NCBI GenBank assembly: GCA_000996035.1
Contig: LBYH01000010.1
Coordinates: 1 to 37,359, forward strand
Reading direction: 5' to 3'
DNA from: Parcubacteria group bacterium GW2011_GWA2_40_143
GTDB taxonomy: Bacteria > Patescibacteriota > Minisyncoccia > UBA9983
Length of the DNA stretch: 37,359 nt
Every line of letters begins with the position of its first letter. Position 1 is the first letter of the stretch. The translations under genes and the position numbers were made by a program. Below are positions 13,902-20,794 of the stretch, one piece after another. A model generated the notes under the pieces. The model saw only the letters and a program-made list of their open reading frames with translations, was not told the DNA's origin and made no database searches.

Positions 13902-14207
13902 TTATCCAGGAACGGTGAGCGATGTTCCGTGAGGAATTGGACCTCGAGCTTTTGAACCGCCCGACATGACAAAAAAGAAAACTATAACAATCGCCACCGC
14001 CACAAACCCAAGCAAAACATAACCCGCCTGTTTTTCGTCCTTGATATAGCCGCCAGAATACTTCATCACCAATTGGATGATTATAGGAGTGTCGGAGTAA
14101 TACGGACGGACATATTGCTGTTCACCTTTAAATTTTACGCGACTGCTTGAATCGTCAAGCGCGTGGCTTAAATCTATTCCTTTGTTGTCTTCGTTATTTT
14201 GATCCAT
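13902..14207 (-). CDS. Single-TM protein co-transcribed with the pilin
   Basis: Unrecognised 101-residue protein with a polar, Asp/Ser-rich N-terminus (MDQNNEDNKGIDLSHALDDS), a middle segment SGGYIKDEKQAGYVLLGFVA leading into one membrane helix (about residues 63-83, AVAIVIVFFFVMS), and a short Gly/Pro tail (GGSKARGPIPHG). No signal sequence, so the N-terminus is probably cytoplasmic. The pilin ATG follows its stop codon by 4 bases, so both are likely translated from one mRNA; a role in pilin export or assembly is only inferred. The promoter upstream has a G10 run in its spacer, so expression of both genes may vary with tract length. Confidence 0.7.
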   Translation of the reverse strand: MDQNNEDNKGIDLSHALDDSSSRVKFKGEQQYVRPYYSDTPIIIQLVMKYSGGYIKDEKQAGYVLLGFVAVAIVIVFFFVMSGGSKARGPIPHGTSLTVPG

Positions 14208-14255
14208 ACTGTTTATAAAAGTTTTGTTGTGGTTTGGTTTTCCACAATCATCTTT

Positions 14256-14285
14256 ATTTTATCACTATTACCCCCCCCCCTGCAA
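14256..14285 (-). promoter_or_regulatory. Pilin-operon promoter with poly-G spacer
   Basis: Minus strand: TTGCAG (14285-14280) as -35, then nine more G residues of a G10 tract (14280-14271) plus TAATAGTGA, giving an 18-base spacer, then TAAAAT (14261-14256) preceded by TGA (extended -10). Predicted start near 14249, 42 bases upstream of the ATG at 14207. One G fewer would give the optimal 17-base spacer. Confidence 0.6.
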
Positions 14286-14341
14286 GACATCGTAATGTTA
14301 CGTGTGTAAAAATAATGGCGAGCGAGTAAATTCGTTTAATA

Positions 14342-15775
14342 TTAATTCCCCTCCACAAACACCGGAATATCTTTTAGAGTTATCGTCACTTTTCCTCCGC
14401 TCACAGTCTTTGTTTCAGTGTTAAATGCGGTGCTGTAATCCGTCACCTTATTGTTTTTGGTAAATTTGTAAATATATATGCCGTCTTTTTCTTGGATTGT
14501 TTGAATATTATTCCAATCTGAGCCGTCCAAAACTTCCACCATTTTTTTGTAGGTGTAGTAGGCGAGTTTTTTCGAAGAATCGCCGTCGTTGTCAGGATTG
14601 TTTATTAATCCGTAATAATCAAAGACGCTGCTGCCTTCAGGAATGGAAGGAGCATCCGGACGAGTGGCGCCGGTTGATCCAAAATTATGCCTTTCATAAA
14701 CCAGATTCCAGAATATCTTATCTATCCCTTGACTTATACTGTAAATATAATATTTTAAAAGCCCTGTTGCTTGTTGTGCTTGAGTCTGAGATTTTAATCC
14801 GGGGCTATAATTATATTTTGGGTTGGGACTCCCATCGTGAGTTGCTGTTTCTATAAATATCAATTTATTATTAATATTCACGCCGTTGTCGGAAAATATT
14901 TTGGAATAGATATTCAATTTAGTTACAATTTCTTTATAGTCGCTGGCATTGGCGCTGTGTTGTTTAAATTCAAATACATCAAAATAACTTCCGGCTCCGG
15001 CAGAAAGAGCGTCTTTAAGAAAATCAGCTGCTCCACCAGGCATTTCTGTAGCACCCACCCCTACTCCGCCTAATCCTCCGAAAACCACATAACAATCGGG
15101 ACATTCTTCTTTCACAATAGTATAAGCCTCTTTTAAGTCAGTGGCGTATTCTTTCGCATATCCTTTCCAACCCGTTGGTGGCGTCAGCCCGTTTGGCTCG
15201 GTACCGAATTCCCAATATTTTATGGTGTCTTTATACTGGTTGATAGTTGAACGTATAGAATCTTTGCATTTTTGATCAGAAGTATAGGGCGGGGTTTTCC
15301 CCGTACACATTATACGTGAATAAATATTGGCTCCACTCTTTGAAATCTCATTGATATTGTCACCACGAGGCATCTCCTCTACCCACACCCCAATATCTTT
15401 AAGGATGCTATTGATATCGGTTTTCGAAACAGACTTCAAAGGATTTTGGGCACTTAATGTTTCGTAGGGACCAAAGATCCCAAACGGTGAATCCCAATTG
15501 ATTTGCTCAGTATTGGTCGGTTGTTGCCCCGTTGGTGATGGTGCTTGAGCTGACGGAGCAACTGTTTGTCCTTCGCAATCCTGCGGACATAAATTCAGAT
15601 CTGCTTTTTCCGCCGGTCCGCACACGCCATCTCCACAACTACCCTGCTGGACTTGCTGATTTGACTGTTTTGAATAATACAAAACCCCGCCGACAATTCC
15701 GCCAAGGACAACCACTCCGACGAGGATTGAGAGGATTATTTGAATAGGGGTGAAGCCTGATTGATTTTTATACAT
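14342..15775 (-). CDS. Anchored glycoside-hydrolase-like (TIM-barrel) protein
   Basis: A 477-residue surface protein. The N-terminus (MYKNQSGFTPIQIILSILVG) is a pilin-like G-F signal with hydrophobic helix to about residue 34. A small cysteine module follows at residues 47-67 (CGDGVCGPAE ... LCPQDC), a motif common in archaeal and CPR exported proteins, then a Pro/Gln/Thr-rich linker (70-92). From residue 95 on, the fold looks like a clan GH-A barrel: YWEFGTEPNG with Glu193 as candidate acid/base and LIFIETATHDG with Glu309 as candidate nucleophile. The last 70 residues are beta-rich. The substrate is unknown. It lies 15 bases after a truncated relative that abuts an insertion sequence, so it may have been second in a tandem pair. 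Confidence 0.7.
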   Translation of the reverse strand: MYKNQSGFTPIQIILSILVGVVVLGGIVGGVLYYSKQSNQQVQQGSCGDGVCGPAEKADLNLCPQDCEGQTVAPSAQAPSPTGQQPTNTEQINWDSPFGIFGPYETLSAQNPLKSVSKTDINSILKDIGVWVEEMPRGDNINEISKSGANIYSRIMCTGKTPPYTSDQKCKDSIRSTINQYKDTIKYWEFGTEPNGLTPPTGWKGYAKEYATDLKEAYTIVKEECPDCYVVFGGLGGVGVGATEMPGGAADFLKDALSAGAGSYFDVFEFKQHSANASDYKEIVTKLNIYSKIFSDNGVNINNKLIFIETATHDGSPNPKYNYSPGLKSQTQAQQATGLLKYYIYSISQGIDKIFWNLVYERHNFGSTGATRPDAPSIPEGSSVFDYYGLINNPDNDGDSSKKLAYYTYKKMVEVLDGSDWNNIQTIQEKDGIYIYKFTKNNKVTDYSTAFNTETKTVSGGKVTITLKDIPVFVEGN

Positions 15776-15790
15776 ATTTTTAATTAATTT

Positions 15791-16086
15791 TTAATATTCC
15801 ACCTCTAAATATTTAGGCGCATTAACCGCCTGCAAAGTTATCGTTTTGCTTGCAGTAATATTTGAGACATTGCCGTCTATGTCTGTAAGAGTAACCGACT
15901 TGGGGGTTTTGCTTAAATTCAATGTATAATTTACCGTTTCGTTATCTAATGAAATTGATTTTCCGGAAACATATTTGAATGGCTTAAAGAATATATACAA
16001 CTCTTTGTTGTCGCCCTGTTTGAATTTCTCAACCCAAACATCATCTTTCCCGAAATCTCCGCTGATTTTTGAACTGTAGTTATAAA
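15791..16086 (-). pseudogene. C-terminal remnant of a GH-like protein, cut by an IS
   Basis: About 97 residues of host-like sequence (starting SSKISGDFGKDDVWVEKFKQ and ending APKYLEVEY) read into the end of the insertion sequence on the right; the first residues of the frame (MVIHVYN) come from the IS end itself. The content is beta-rich and ends much like the adjacent 14342-15775 protein (KVTITLKDIP versus KTITLQAVNAP), so it looks like the last domain of a paralogue. The missing N-terminal part is not found on the far side of the IS, so a deletion accompanied or followed the insertion. It has no start codon of its own with a credible signal. Confidence 0.7.
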
Positions 16087-17183
16087 CATGTATAACCACA
16101 CCCTATTCTGGACTCCGAAGGCATTTTAACAGTTATTGGTATTTTATTCAACGACATCATAAATTGTATCGGAGAAAGTTTGTTTTGGAAAGCGCAGTGG
16201 ACCCTTTCGGTATTGTAAAAAATCAGATAATCAATAAGTCTGTTATTAAACTTATCGGGGGTAAGCAACAGAAAAGAATGGTAATCAATGAATTCGTCTT
16301 GAATAGTCCGGTTGAATCGTTCTAAATGGGCGTTCATTTTCGGGGTCTTGGGATAGGTATGAAAATGAACCATGCGCAAACGCCTTAATTCCGCGTCAAA
16401 ATGTTTTTTAAACTCCGAACCGTTATCGGTTAAAACGTAAAGGAATTGATAAGAAAAAGGAAATACTTTAACGCATAAGTCAAAAAATTCTTTGGCAGCC
16501 GATGAAGCATGCGATTTAGTTGCCCATGCAAAGCTAAAACGGGTATAAATATCTTCAAAGGTAATCACGTATCTCCGGCAGCCGTTAACGAATCGTTCTA
16601 CGGTGTCTAGGGCGACTAAATGGCCGGGATATAAAGGCTTAAAATCCTTAGGTTTTCTCAATACTTTTTGACGATTAACCTTCTTGATTTTTCCGAAATG
16701 GGATACTTTTTGAGGAAAAGTTCTCAAACCGCCGCAATCTTTAATAATTCTTCCGATGGTTATCGGCTTGGGACATTTAAAATTATTAGAACCGCAGAAT
16801 TTTAAAAGCAGTGGATATAGTTTCTTTTCGCCTAAATTAGGATGGACTTCCCGCGATCTTAATCTCTTGATCTCGTTTTTTACTTCATCCGGCCACAAAC
16901 GTTTTCGTTTAGTTTGCGGTTCTCGGGATTTTTCATTCAATGCTTCTATTTTCTTACCGCCTTTTATCCATTGATCTTTCCATGAGTAGTATGTTGACCT
17001 TTTTTTATCAGGGAAAGCGTCTAATGTAGCCTCAAGACCATACTTTTCCCAGAATATAAGTGTTCTGGTCTTTTCTTTGGCTTTTGCTGTAATCATATAC
17101 CGGTATCTTATCGCATCATTGTATACGGTCAAAAATCCTTTAACACCGGTATATTTACAATGAATATGATTAAAAAACTCCAT
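16080..17183 (-). CDS. DDE (rve) transposase, IS481/IS3-like
   Basis: Transposase of 367 residues. A helix-turn-helix region (EATLDAFPDKKRSTYYSWKD) is followed by a second DNA-binding segment with HPNLGEKKLYPLLLKF, then an rve integrase core: first Asp in HLVALDTVERF, second in VLTDNGSEFKKHF, and the Glu 35 residues further on in NAHLERFNRTIQDEF. The tail LSPIQFMMSLNK matches the end of such integrases. The single-frame arrangement suits IS481-like elements better than the frameshifted IS3 family. The last codons (TGT TTA TAA) run past the IS end into flanking DNA. The frame begins at 17183 inside a hairpin; an internal Met at residue 30 (MITAKAKEK) is a possible alternative start. Confidence 0.88.
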   Translation of the reverse strand: MEFFNHIHCKYTGVKGFLTVYNDAIRYRYMITAKAKEKTRTLIFWEKYGLEATLDAFPDKKRSTYYSWKDQWIKGGKKIEALNEKSREPQTKRKRLWPDEVKNEIKRLRSREVHPNLGEKKLYPLLLKFCGSNNFKCPKPITIGRIIKDCGGLRTFPQKVSHFGKIKKVNRQKVLRKPKDFKPLYPGHLVALDTVERFVNGCRRYVITFEDIYTRFSFAWATKSHASSAAKEFFDLCVKVFPFSYQFLYVLTDNGSEFKKHFDAELRRLRMVHFHTYPKTPKMNAHLERFNRTIQDEFIDYHSFLLLTPDKFNNRLIDYLIFYNTERVHCAFQNKLSPIQFMMSLNKIPITVKMPSESRIGCGYTCL

Positions 17184-17229
17184 AAGGTTTACGACCTTAT
17201 GGAGTCCAGGATGTATGTGAGGTTATGCA
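16089..17229 (-). mobile_element. Insertion sequence A (IS481/IS3-like)
   Basis: Imperfect terminal inverted repeats flank the transposase: the left end reads TGTATAACCACACC then TTCTGGACTCC, the right end (reverse complement) TGCATAACCTCACA then CCTGGACTCC. Ends are of the TG...CA type. No matching direct repeat of 3-8 bases was seen outside the ends, consistent with later deletion or recombination. It interrupts the remnant gene at 15791-16086. Confidence 0.75.
17177..17205 (-). promoter_or_regulatory. Hairpin over the IS-A transposase start
   Basis: Perfect 11-base arms (ACTCCATAAGG / CCTTATGGAGT) around a 7-base loop. In the transcript sense, the 3' arm contains the ATG at 17183-17181. 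Such a hairpin can hide the start codon in read-through mRNAs from outside. Confidence 0.6.
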
Positions 17230-17639
17230 TGGTATGATGTGTTGTTTGATAATATTTAACTGCAATTTTTATACAATTTTGGGGGAGAAAAATAATTTTC
17301 GTAAAAAAAATGACATTAAAAAGTGCGTTATTGGTCGGCTTTTATATTAACTCGTTCTACGATTAGTGGATATAGTAATATATAGTTTGACATTTATTAC
17401 TTCACAAAAGAATTATTATTGAGCGGAGTTTATAAAGTAAAAAAGGGATGAGAAGAAATAAAAAAATAAGTTAGGATCAGCGGATGTTTTCTTAAAGTTC
17501 ATTCATTCGGCAGAAAAGGATGAAAGATTCATTGAAGCATTTTTTGCACAAGTAGCAATAATTTATGGAATATTGAGAGTATGGATTATCGGTAAATTAG
17601 ACATTCGGGAGGATACGGAAAATAAATATAGGGTAGTTA
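17230..17639. other. Inter-IS spacer with coding remnant
   Basis: The 410 bases between the two insertion sequences hold no intact gene. The left half is very AT-rich. The right half has an open frame on the plus strand (17462 onward) without a start codon. This is the only non-IS DNA left between the two elements and probably the trace of a lost gene. Confidence 0.5.
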
Positions 17640-17677
17640 GAATAATTTCGGTTGGTAATTTGTTCATTTACAAGTAA
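17462..17677 (+). pseudogene. Start-less coding remnant running into IS-B
   Basis: An open plus-strand frame of about 71 codons without ATG, reading KNKLGSADVFLKFIHSAEKD, then RFIEAFFAQVAIIYGILRVW and IIGKLDIREDTENKYRVVRI, and ending inside the end of IS-B. Its amino-acid composition looks protein-like. I do not recognise the family. It is probably the fragment of a gene disrupted by IS-B, but chance openness in AT-rich DNA is possible. Confidence 0.35.
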
Positions 17678-18626
17678 ATTTAGGCTTTAATCTAGCGCAA
17701 GCAATTGACCATTTATGCCATGATTTCGAAGTTTTAGTTGTTTTAGTTTTTTCTCTTACAAAACTATTAACCGATTCCATCACATTAACCGTTGTTGGTA
17801 AATTCAATTCGGGATAGTTTAAATATGCTCTAAATTCAGGCAAGCGTCTTAGAAAGTCTTTGACTATCATTCTCATGGCTTCAGGACAACCTTCTTCCCA
17901 AGTTAATAATGCCAACCGTTTGCAAAGAATATTTAATCTGCGCGTTGATGTCTCAACCAAAGCCTGTTTAACCAAAAAGTATATTTCTTGCCGAACAATC
18001 CTGCCGTGCGTTGAAGCTCTCTTGCCGCGTCTTTTTTGCAACGCGCTAAGTAAATGAAAGTGGCAACGTTGGATGATCCAATTATTGCGGAATGCGATGG
18101 TTTCAATACCCCTAATTCCATCTGAAACAAGGGTAATTACGCGTTTTTTAATTCCTAACGGCAATTGATCAAATATTTTATCCCAAGTAGTGGCATTCTC
18201 CTTGCCTTGTTTAAGAATGGGGTCGAGGATAACGACTGATTTTGAATCAACGGATTTAATAGCCAGGAAATACAGCGTCCAAAGTTCCTTTTTGAAATAA
18301 TGCCATTCGGCATCAATTATTAAAATCAATTTTGAACCCTTGACTCTGATAATTCTTTTCTCGTCAACAATCCGATTCAAGTTTTTGGCGAATCGCTTAT
18401 AAATAGCGCCTTCTGATAGTTTAGAATGTAAAGCGATTTGTTTTACACTAAATCCGTGCTTAAACATTTTTTTCAGATAGCCGCATTGTTTACGAGAAGG
18501 TTTTGGTCCTCGCTTAGCGGGATAAACTCGCCATGTTTTTTTACAGACAACGCATTGCCTGCGTTTAACGCCAAAACGAATTATTTTAGCGCCACAGCAT
18601 CTACTTTTCTTATGTAATAACTTCAT
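17664..18626 (-). CDS. Zinc-ribbon DDE/MULE-like transposase
   Basis: A 320-residue transposase. The N-terminus is a zinc ribbon (RCCGAKIIRFGVKRRQCVVC, then KKTWRVY), followed by an HTH (FSVKQIALHSKLSEGAIYKR). The catalytic core shows Asp in LILIIDAEWHYF, Asp in ITLVSDGIRGIETIAF, then IIQRCHFHLLSAL (the C-x-x-H feature of IS256/MULE-type enzymes) and a late Glu in TVNVMESVNSFVREKTKTTK. I would place it in the IS256/MULE superfamily, but the precise IS family is not certain; ISL3 and IS1595-like elements share the zinc ribbon. The gene appears intact, so the element could still be active. Its ATG lies in a 15-bp hairpin. Confidence 0.82.
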   Translation of the reverse strand: MKLLHKKSRCCGAKIIRFGVKRRQCVVCKKTWRVYPAKRGPKPSRKQCGYLKKMFKHGFSVKQIALHSKLSEGAIYKRFAKNLNRIVDEKRIIRVKGSKLILIIDAEWHYFKKELWTLYFLAIKSVDSKSVVILDPILKQGKENATTWDKIFDQLPLGIKKRVITLVSDGIRGIETIAFRNNWIIQRCHFHLLSALQKRRGKRASTHGRIVRQEIYFLVKQALVETSTRRLNILCKRLALLTWEEGCPEAMRMIVKDFLRRLPEFRAYLNYPELNLPTTVNVMESVNSFVREKTKTTKTSKSWHKWSIACARLKPKFTCK

Positions 18627-18640
18627 ACATAAGAAAAGTA
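18602..18640 (-). promoter_or_regulatory. Hairpin over the IS-B transposase start
   Basis: Perfect 15-base arms (TACTTTTCTTATGTA at 18640-18626 on the minus strand, TACATAAGAAAAGTA at 18616-18602) around a 9-base loop. The ATG (18626-18624) spans the arm-loop boundary. In a read-through mRNA the start region would be sequestered, as known for transposase mRNAs of other insertion sequences. Confidence 0.75.
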
Positions 18641-18709
18641 TCAGAAAAAGTCTAAATTTACTTGTAAATGAGCTGAAATTCTAAATATCTACCAACCGAA
18701 ATTATTCCA

Positions 18710-19981
18710 TCATCCCCCAAATTCAAATATATAAATCTCTGCTTTTGGAGTTTCTGATGATTGGCTGGGATACTGAGGGCCTTGCCCACCTGAAAATCCA
18801 ACATAAATCCTGTCGTCTGTAATCTCAAGGGCTGATTTTCCCTCTTCTTCCTTGATTATTTTAGACAACAGAAGATTGAAATTTGAATCGTAAATATTTA
18901 AGGGAGCGACAAAAGGCTTCCCCTTTCTATAGGTTACCAAGAAGAGTCCTTTATAGATTTTAAATCCTGTGATAAATGTTTCTATATCATCGTGATTTTC
19001 TGAAAGGTTTTTATATTTTACTATTTTCCAATCTTTATCAAATTGCACCAAAAGCAAATCGGAGGGGGTAGTCATATCAATAGCATAAGAACCACTTTTG
19101 GATGTGGTTGGCGCTATCATGTAATAATATCCATTAGAGTAATACGCGCTTGCTTGTCTCGCATTACCTTCAGCGCCGGCCAAATCTGATAAATTAAGAT
19201 CAAATTGAGAAAGTTTTGTTTTCAGATCATTAGTAAATTCCCTGACTCTGTAAATCGTTGGGGTTCCGATAGATGATGATTCTTGATATATTCTGGTGAT
19301 TACAAAAATAGAATTTGGAGCTACTAAAGCTATTGGATCATTGAGTACTTCGTCGCCAACTTCTTCTTTTCTCCATGCTGGCGCCGTAACGATCGGTTCT
19401 GATGTATAAGCCACTCTTTCAAAATTATCATTTAAAGTGTATTTTGCCCCGAAAAGATTGGCGACGGAACCATCGGTCTGCTCATAAAAAGCATAGAGAT
19501 ATTTACCGTCCGAAGCAACTCTAATATCTGTAGGCATGCCATATTTGGTCGATGTTTCAACCAATTTTTTATAAACTATTTCTTTATCCATATCTTTATC
19601 ATAAATCCTGACTGAAAAAGATGGAGTATGTTTTGTCGATATATCGCGATAAACGACAAAAAGATGGTCTCGGGTTGCAACAACCTCGGGTCTTGCTCCA
19701 TTTACAATTTCCACCTTCTTTAAAAGACTCAAATTAGAAATTTTGGAAATGGTTTGATCTTCTTCTTGTTCAGGCGATTCTGTAAATTTTTTACCATCGG
19801 GCGTTGTGCATTGAGGAGGATAGGTTTGCAAAACAGGATAACCGGCATTGGCACAGTCTTTAAAGTTTGTTATTTGTTCCACTTGCGGCTCGGGCAAATC
19901 AGATTTCTGCAAAATAAAAAATGCGCCGATACCTGCGGCAATAATTAAGATTACAACAATTAGAATGATTAGTTTGTTCAT
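18710..19981 (-). CDS. Anchored beta-propeller-like exported protein
   Basis: A 423-residue protein with an N-terminal membrane anchor (about residues 4-24, LIILIVVILIIAAGIGAFFI). A small module follows at about 37-68, TNFKDCANAGYPVLQTYPPQ then CTTPDGKKF, matching the motif F-x-x-C-x-x-A-G-x-P-V-x-x-x-Y-P-x-x-C that recurs in exported bacterial and CPR proteins. The rest (from about 90) is beta-strand rich, with repeating blade-like stretches such as RPEVVATRDHLFVVYRD, DIRVASDGKYLYAFYEQ, ASAYYSNGYYYMIAPT and ALEITDDRIYVGFSGG. A ligand-binding propeller is the likely fold; no catalytic motif is seen. IS-B sits just beyond its stop codon. Confidence 0.6.
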   Translation of the reverse strand: MNKLIILIVVILIIAAGIGAFFILQKSDLPEPQVEQITNFKDCANAGYPVLQTYPPQCTTPDGKKFTESPEQEEDQTISKISNLSLLKKVEIVNGARPEVVATRDHLFVVYRDISTKHTPSFSVRIYDKDMDKEIVYKKLVETSTKYGMPTDIRVASDGKYLYAFYEQTDGSVANLFGAKYTLNDNFERVAYTSEPIVTAPAWRKEEVGDEVLNDPIALVAPNSIFVITRIYQESSSIGTPTIYRVREFTNDLKTKLSQFDLNLSDLAGAEGNARQASAYYSNGYYYMIAPTTSKSGSYAIDMTTPSDLLLVQFDKDWKIVKYKNLSENHDDIETFITGFKIYKGLFLVTYRKGKPFVAPLNIYDSNFNLLLSKIIKEEEGKSALEITDDRIYVGFSGGQGPQYPSQSSETPKAEIYIFEFGG

Positions 19982-20006
19982 GTTATTAAATCCTCAATCG
20001 GAACAT

Positions 20007-20138
20007 TTAACGCTTTTGCATATCATAAACTTTTTTCTGAAGTCTTTCAACCTCTTTACGCAAAACAAGAGGATTGAGCTTTTTGTGTTCCGTCTCTAAT
20101 TTCGCTTTTAGCTCTCTTGAAATAGTTTTCTTTTCCTT
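20007..20138 (-). pseudogene. C-terminal coding remnant next to tRNA-Ser
   Basis: A 43-residue open frame without a start codon, preceded by an in-frame stop: KEKKTISRELKAKLETEHKK then LNPLVLRKEVERLQKKVYDM and QKR-stop. It is highly charged and helical, like the C-terminal tail of a transposase/integrase or of another DNA-binding protein, but I cannot name it. It begins 14 bases from the 3' end of tRNA-Ser, a favoured integration site, and may be the last trace of an integrated element. Confidence 0.35.
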
Positions 20139-20151
20139 TTAGAAGAAAAAT

Positions 20152-20239
20152 TGGCGGAGGCGGTGAGATTCGAACTCACGGTGCCTTGCGACACTCCTGT
20201 TTTCAAGACAGGTGCACTAGACCACTATGCGACGCCTCC
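20152..20239 (-). tRNA. tRNA-Ser (anticodon TGA)
   Basis: Minus-strand class II tRNA: acceptor GGAGGCG/CGCCTCC, anticodon stem CCTGT/ACAGG with loop CTTGAAA (anticodon TGA), a long variable arm (AGTGTCGCAAGGCACC), and a T-arm with GTTCGAATC. Discriminator G is followed by an encoded CCA, in contrast to the Lys and Arg tRNAs in this window. Confidence 0.95.
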
Positions 20240-20244
20240 AGATT

Positions 20245-20472
20245 TTATTTTTTCAATAATTTAAAATATTCTTCTCTTAAGATTCTGGCCGTTTTTAAAT
20301 TATTTATAATGATAAAAACTTGAACTTCTTTTGCTTTTGGAATTACAACAGGGCGATTGTATCCTGATTTTATATAAATTAAATGATCGCCCTCGATTCT
20401 ATTTAGCACCCAGCCACTATGCTCAAAAACTTTAGCCAGTTTTTTCCAATGAGTCGGATTAATCTTTGGCAT
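20245..20472 (-). CDS. hicA: HicA-type mRNA interferase toxin
   Basis: A 75-residue double-stranded-RNA-binding-fold toxin of the HicA family, which cleaves mRNA when free. The family layout is clear: an N-terminal helix HWKKLAKVFEHSGWVLNRIE, the catalytic-His strand GDHLIYIKSG (most members have GSH), then RPVVIPKAKEVQVFIIINNL and a C-terminal helix. The residue before the catalytic His is Asp rather than Ser, a mild deviation. The ATG follows the hicB stop codon by one base (TGA-G-ATG), so translation is coupled and toxin output depends on antitoxin translation. It lies 5 bases from the 5' end of tRNA-Ser. Confidence 0.85.
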   Translation of the reverse strand: MPKINPTHWKKLAKVFEHSGWVLNRIEGDHLIYIKSGYNRPVVIPKAKEVQVFIIINNLKTARILREEYFKLLKK

Positions 20473-20473
20473 C

Positions 20474-20734
20474 TCAGACTTTCATTTCTAAAGAAGAAAA
20501 CGAAATAGCGGGTGTCAGCCATTCTTTTTCTTTTTTAATAAAACCAGCCTCTTTCATTACATGATTTAATGTGCCGATTTCTTTAGTGGTTTCAATGAAA
20601 AGACGAATAGCCTCCTTAAGCATATTTGCCGCATCTTCTTGCGTTTTACCTTGCGATGCGACATCAAGTTCCGGATTGTAGGCAATATAATACTTGCCAT
20701 CCTTCCAAATTTTTGATGTCAAAAAAAGCTTCAT
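20474..20734 (-). CDS. hicB: HicB-type antitoxin
   Basis: An 86-residue partner that binds and blocks HicA. The N-terminal partial RNase-H-like fold is visible: LTSKIWKDGKYYIAYNPELD then VASQGKTQEDAANMLKEAIR, the usual G-x-T-x-E-E-A-x-x-N/M-x-x-E-A motif. A C-terminal DNA-binding (RHH or HTH) domain is absent or reduced to the EKEWLTPAISF tail, so autorepression is uncertain. The order antitoxin-toxin is less common than toxin-antitoxin in hicAB loci but known. The promoter is TTGACT-17-TATTTT upstream. Confidence 0.8.
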   Translation of the reverse strand: MKLFLTSKIWKDGKYYIAYNPELDVASQGKTQEDAANMLKEAIRLFIETTKEIGTLNHVMKEAGFIKKEKEWLTPAISFSSLEMKV

Positions 20735-20748
20735 ATATGTTTTATGTA

Positions 20749-20777
20749 AAAATAATTGTTTTTAAGCCAAAAGTCAA
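20749..20777 (-). promoter_or_regulatory. hicBA promoter
   Basis: Minus strand: TTGACT (20777-20772), 17-base spacer, TATTTT (20754-20749). Leader of about 8-10 bases to the hicB ATG at 20734. Confidence 0.5.
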
Positions 20778-20794
20778 TGCAAGGAACTTTCTTT

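Larger units (their letters stand above)
17640..18707 (-). mobile_element. Insertion sequence B (zinc-ribbon DDE transposase)
   Basis: Two nested perfect inverted repeats bracket the transposase: an inner 20-base pair (17664-17683 and 18652-18671, TCATTTACAAGTAAATTTAG) and an outer 18-base pair (17640-17657 and 18690-18707, GAATAATTTCGGTTGGTA). The inner pair is probably the true IS terminus, because the transposase stop codon lies in it. The outer pair could be IS sequence or a host hairpin into which the IS inserted. No clear target duplication was found. Confidence 0.75.
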
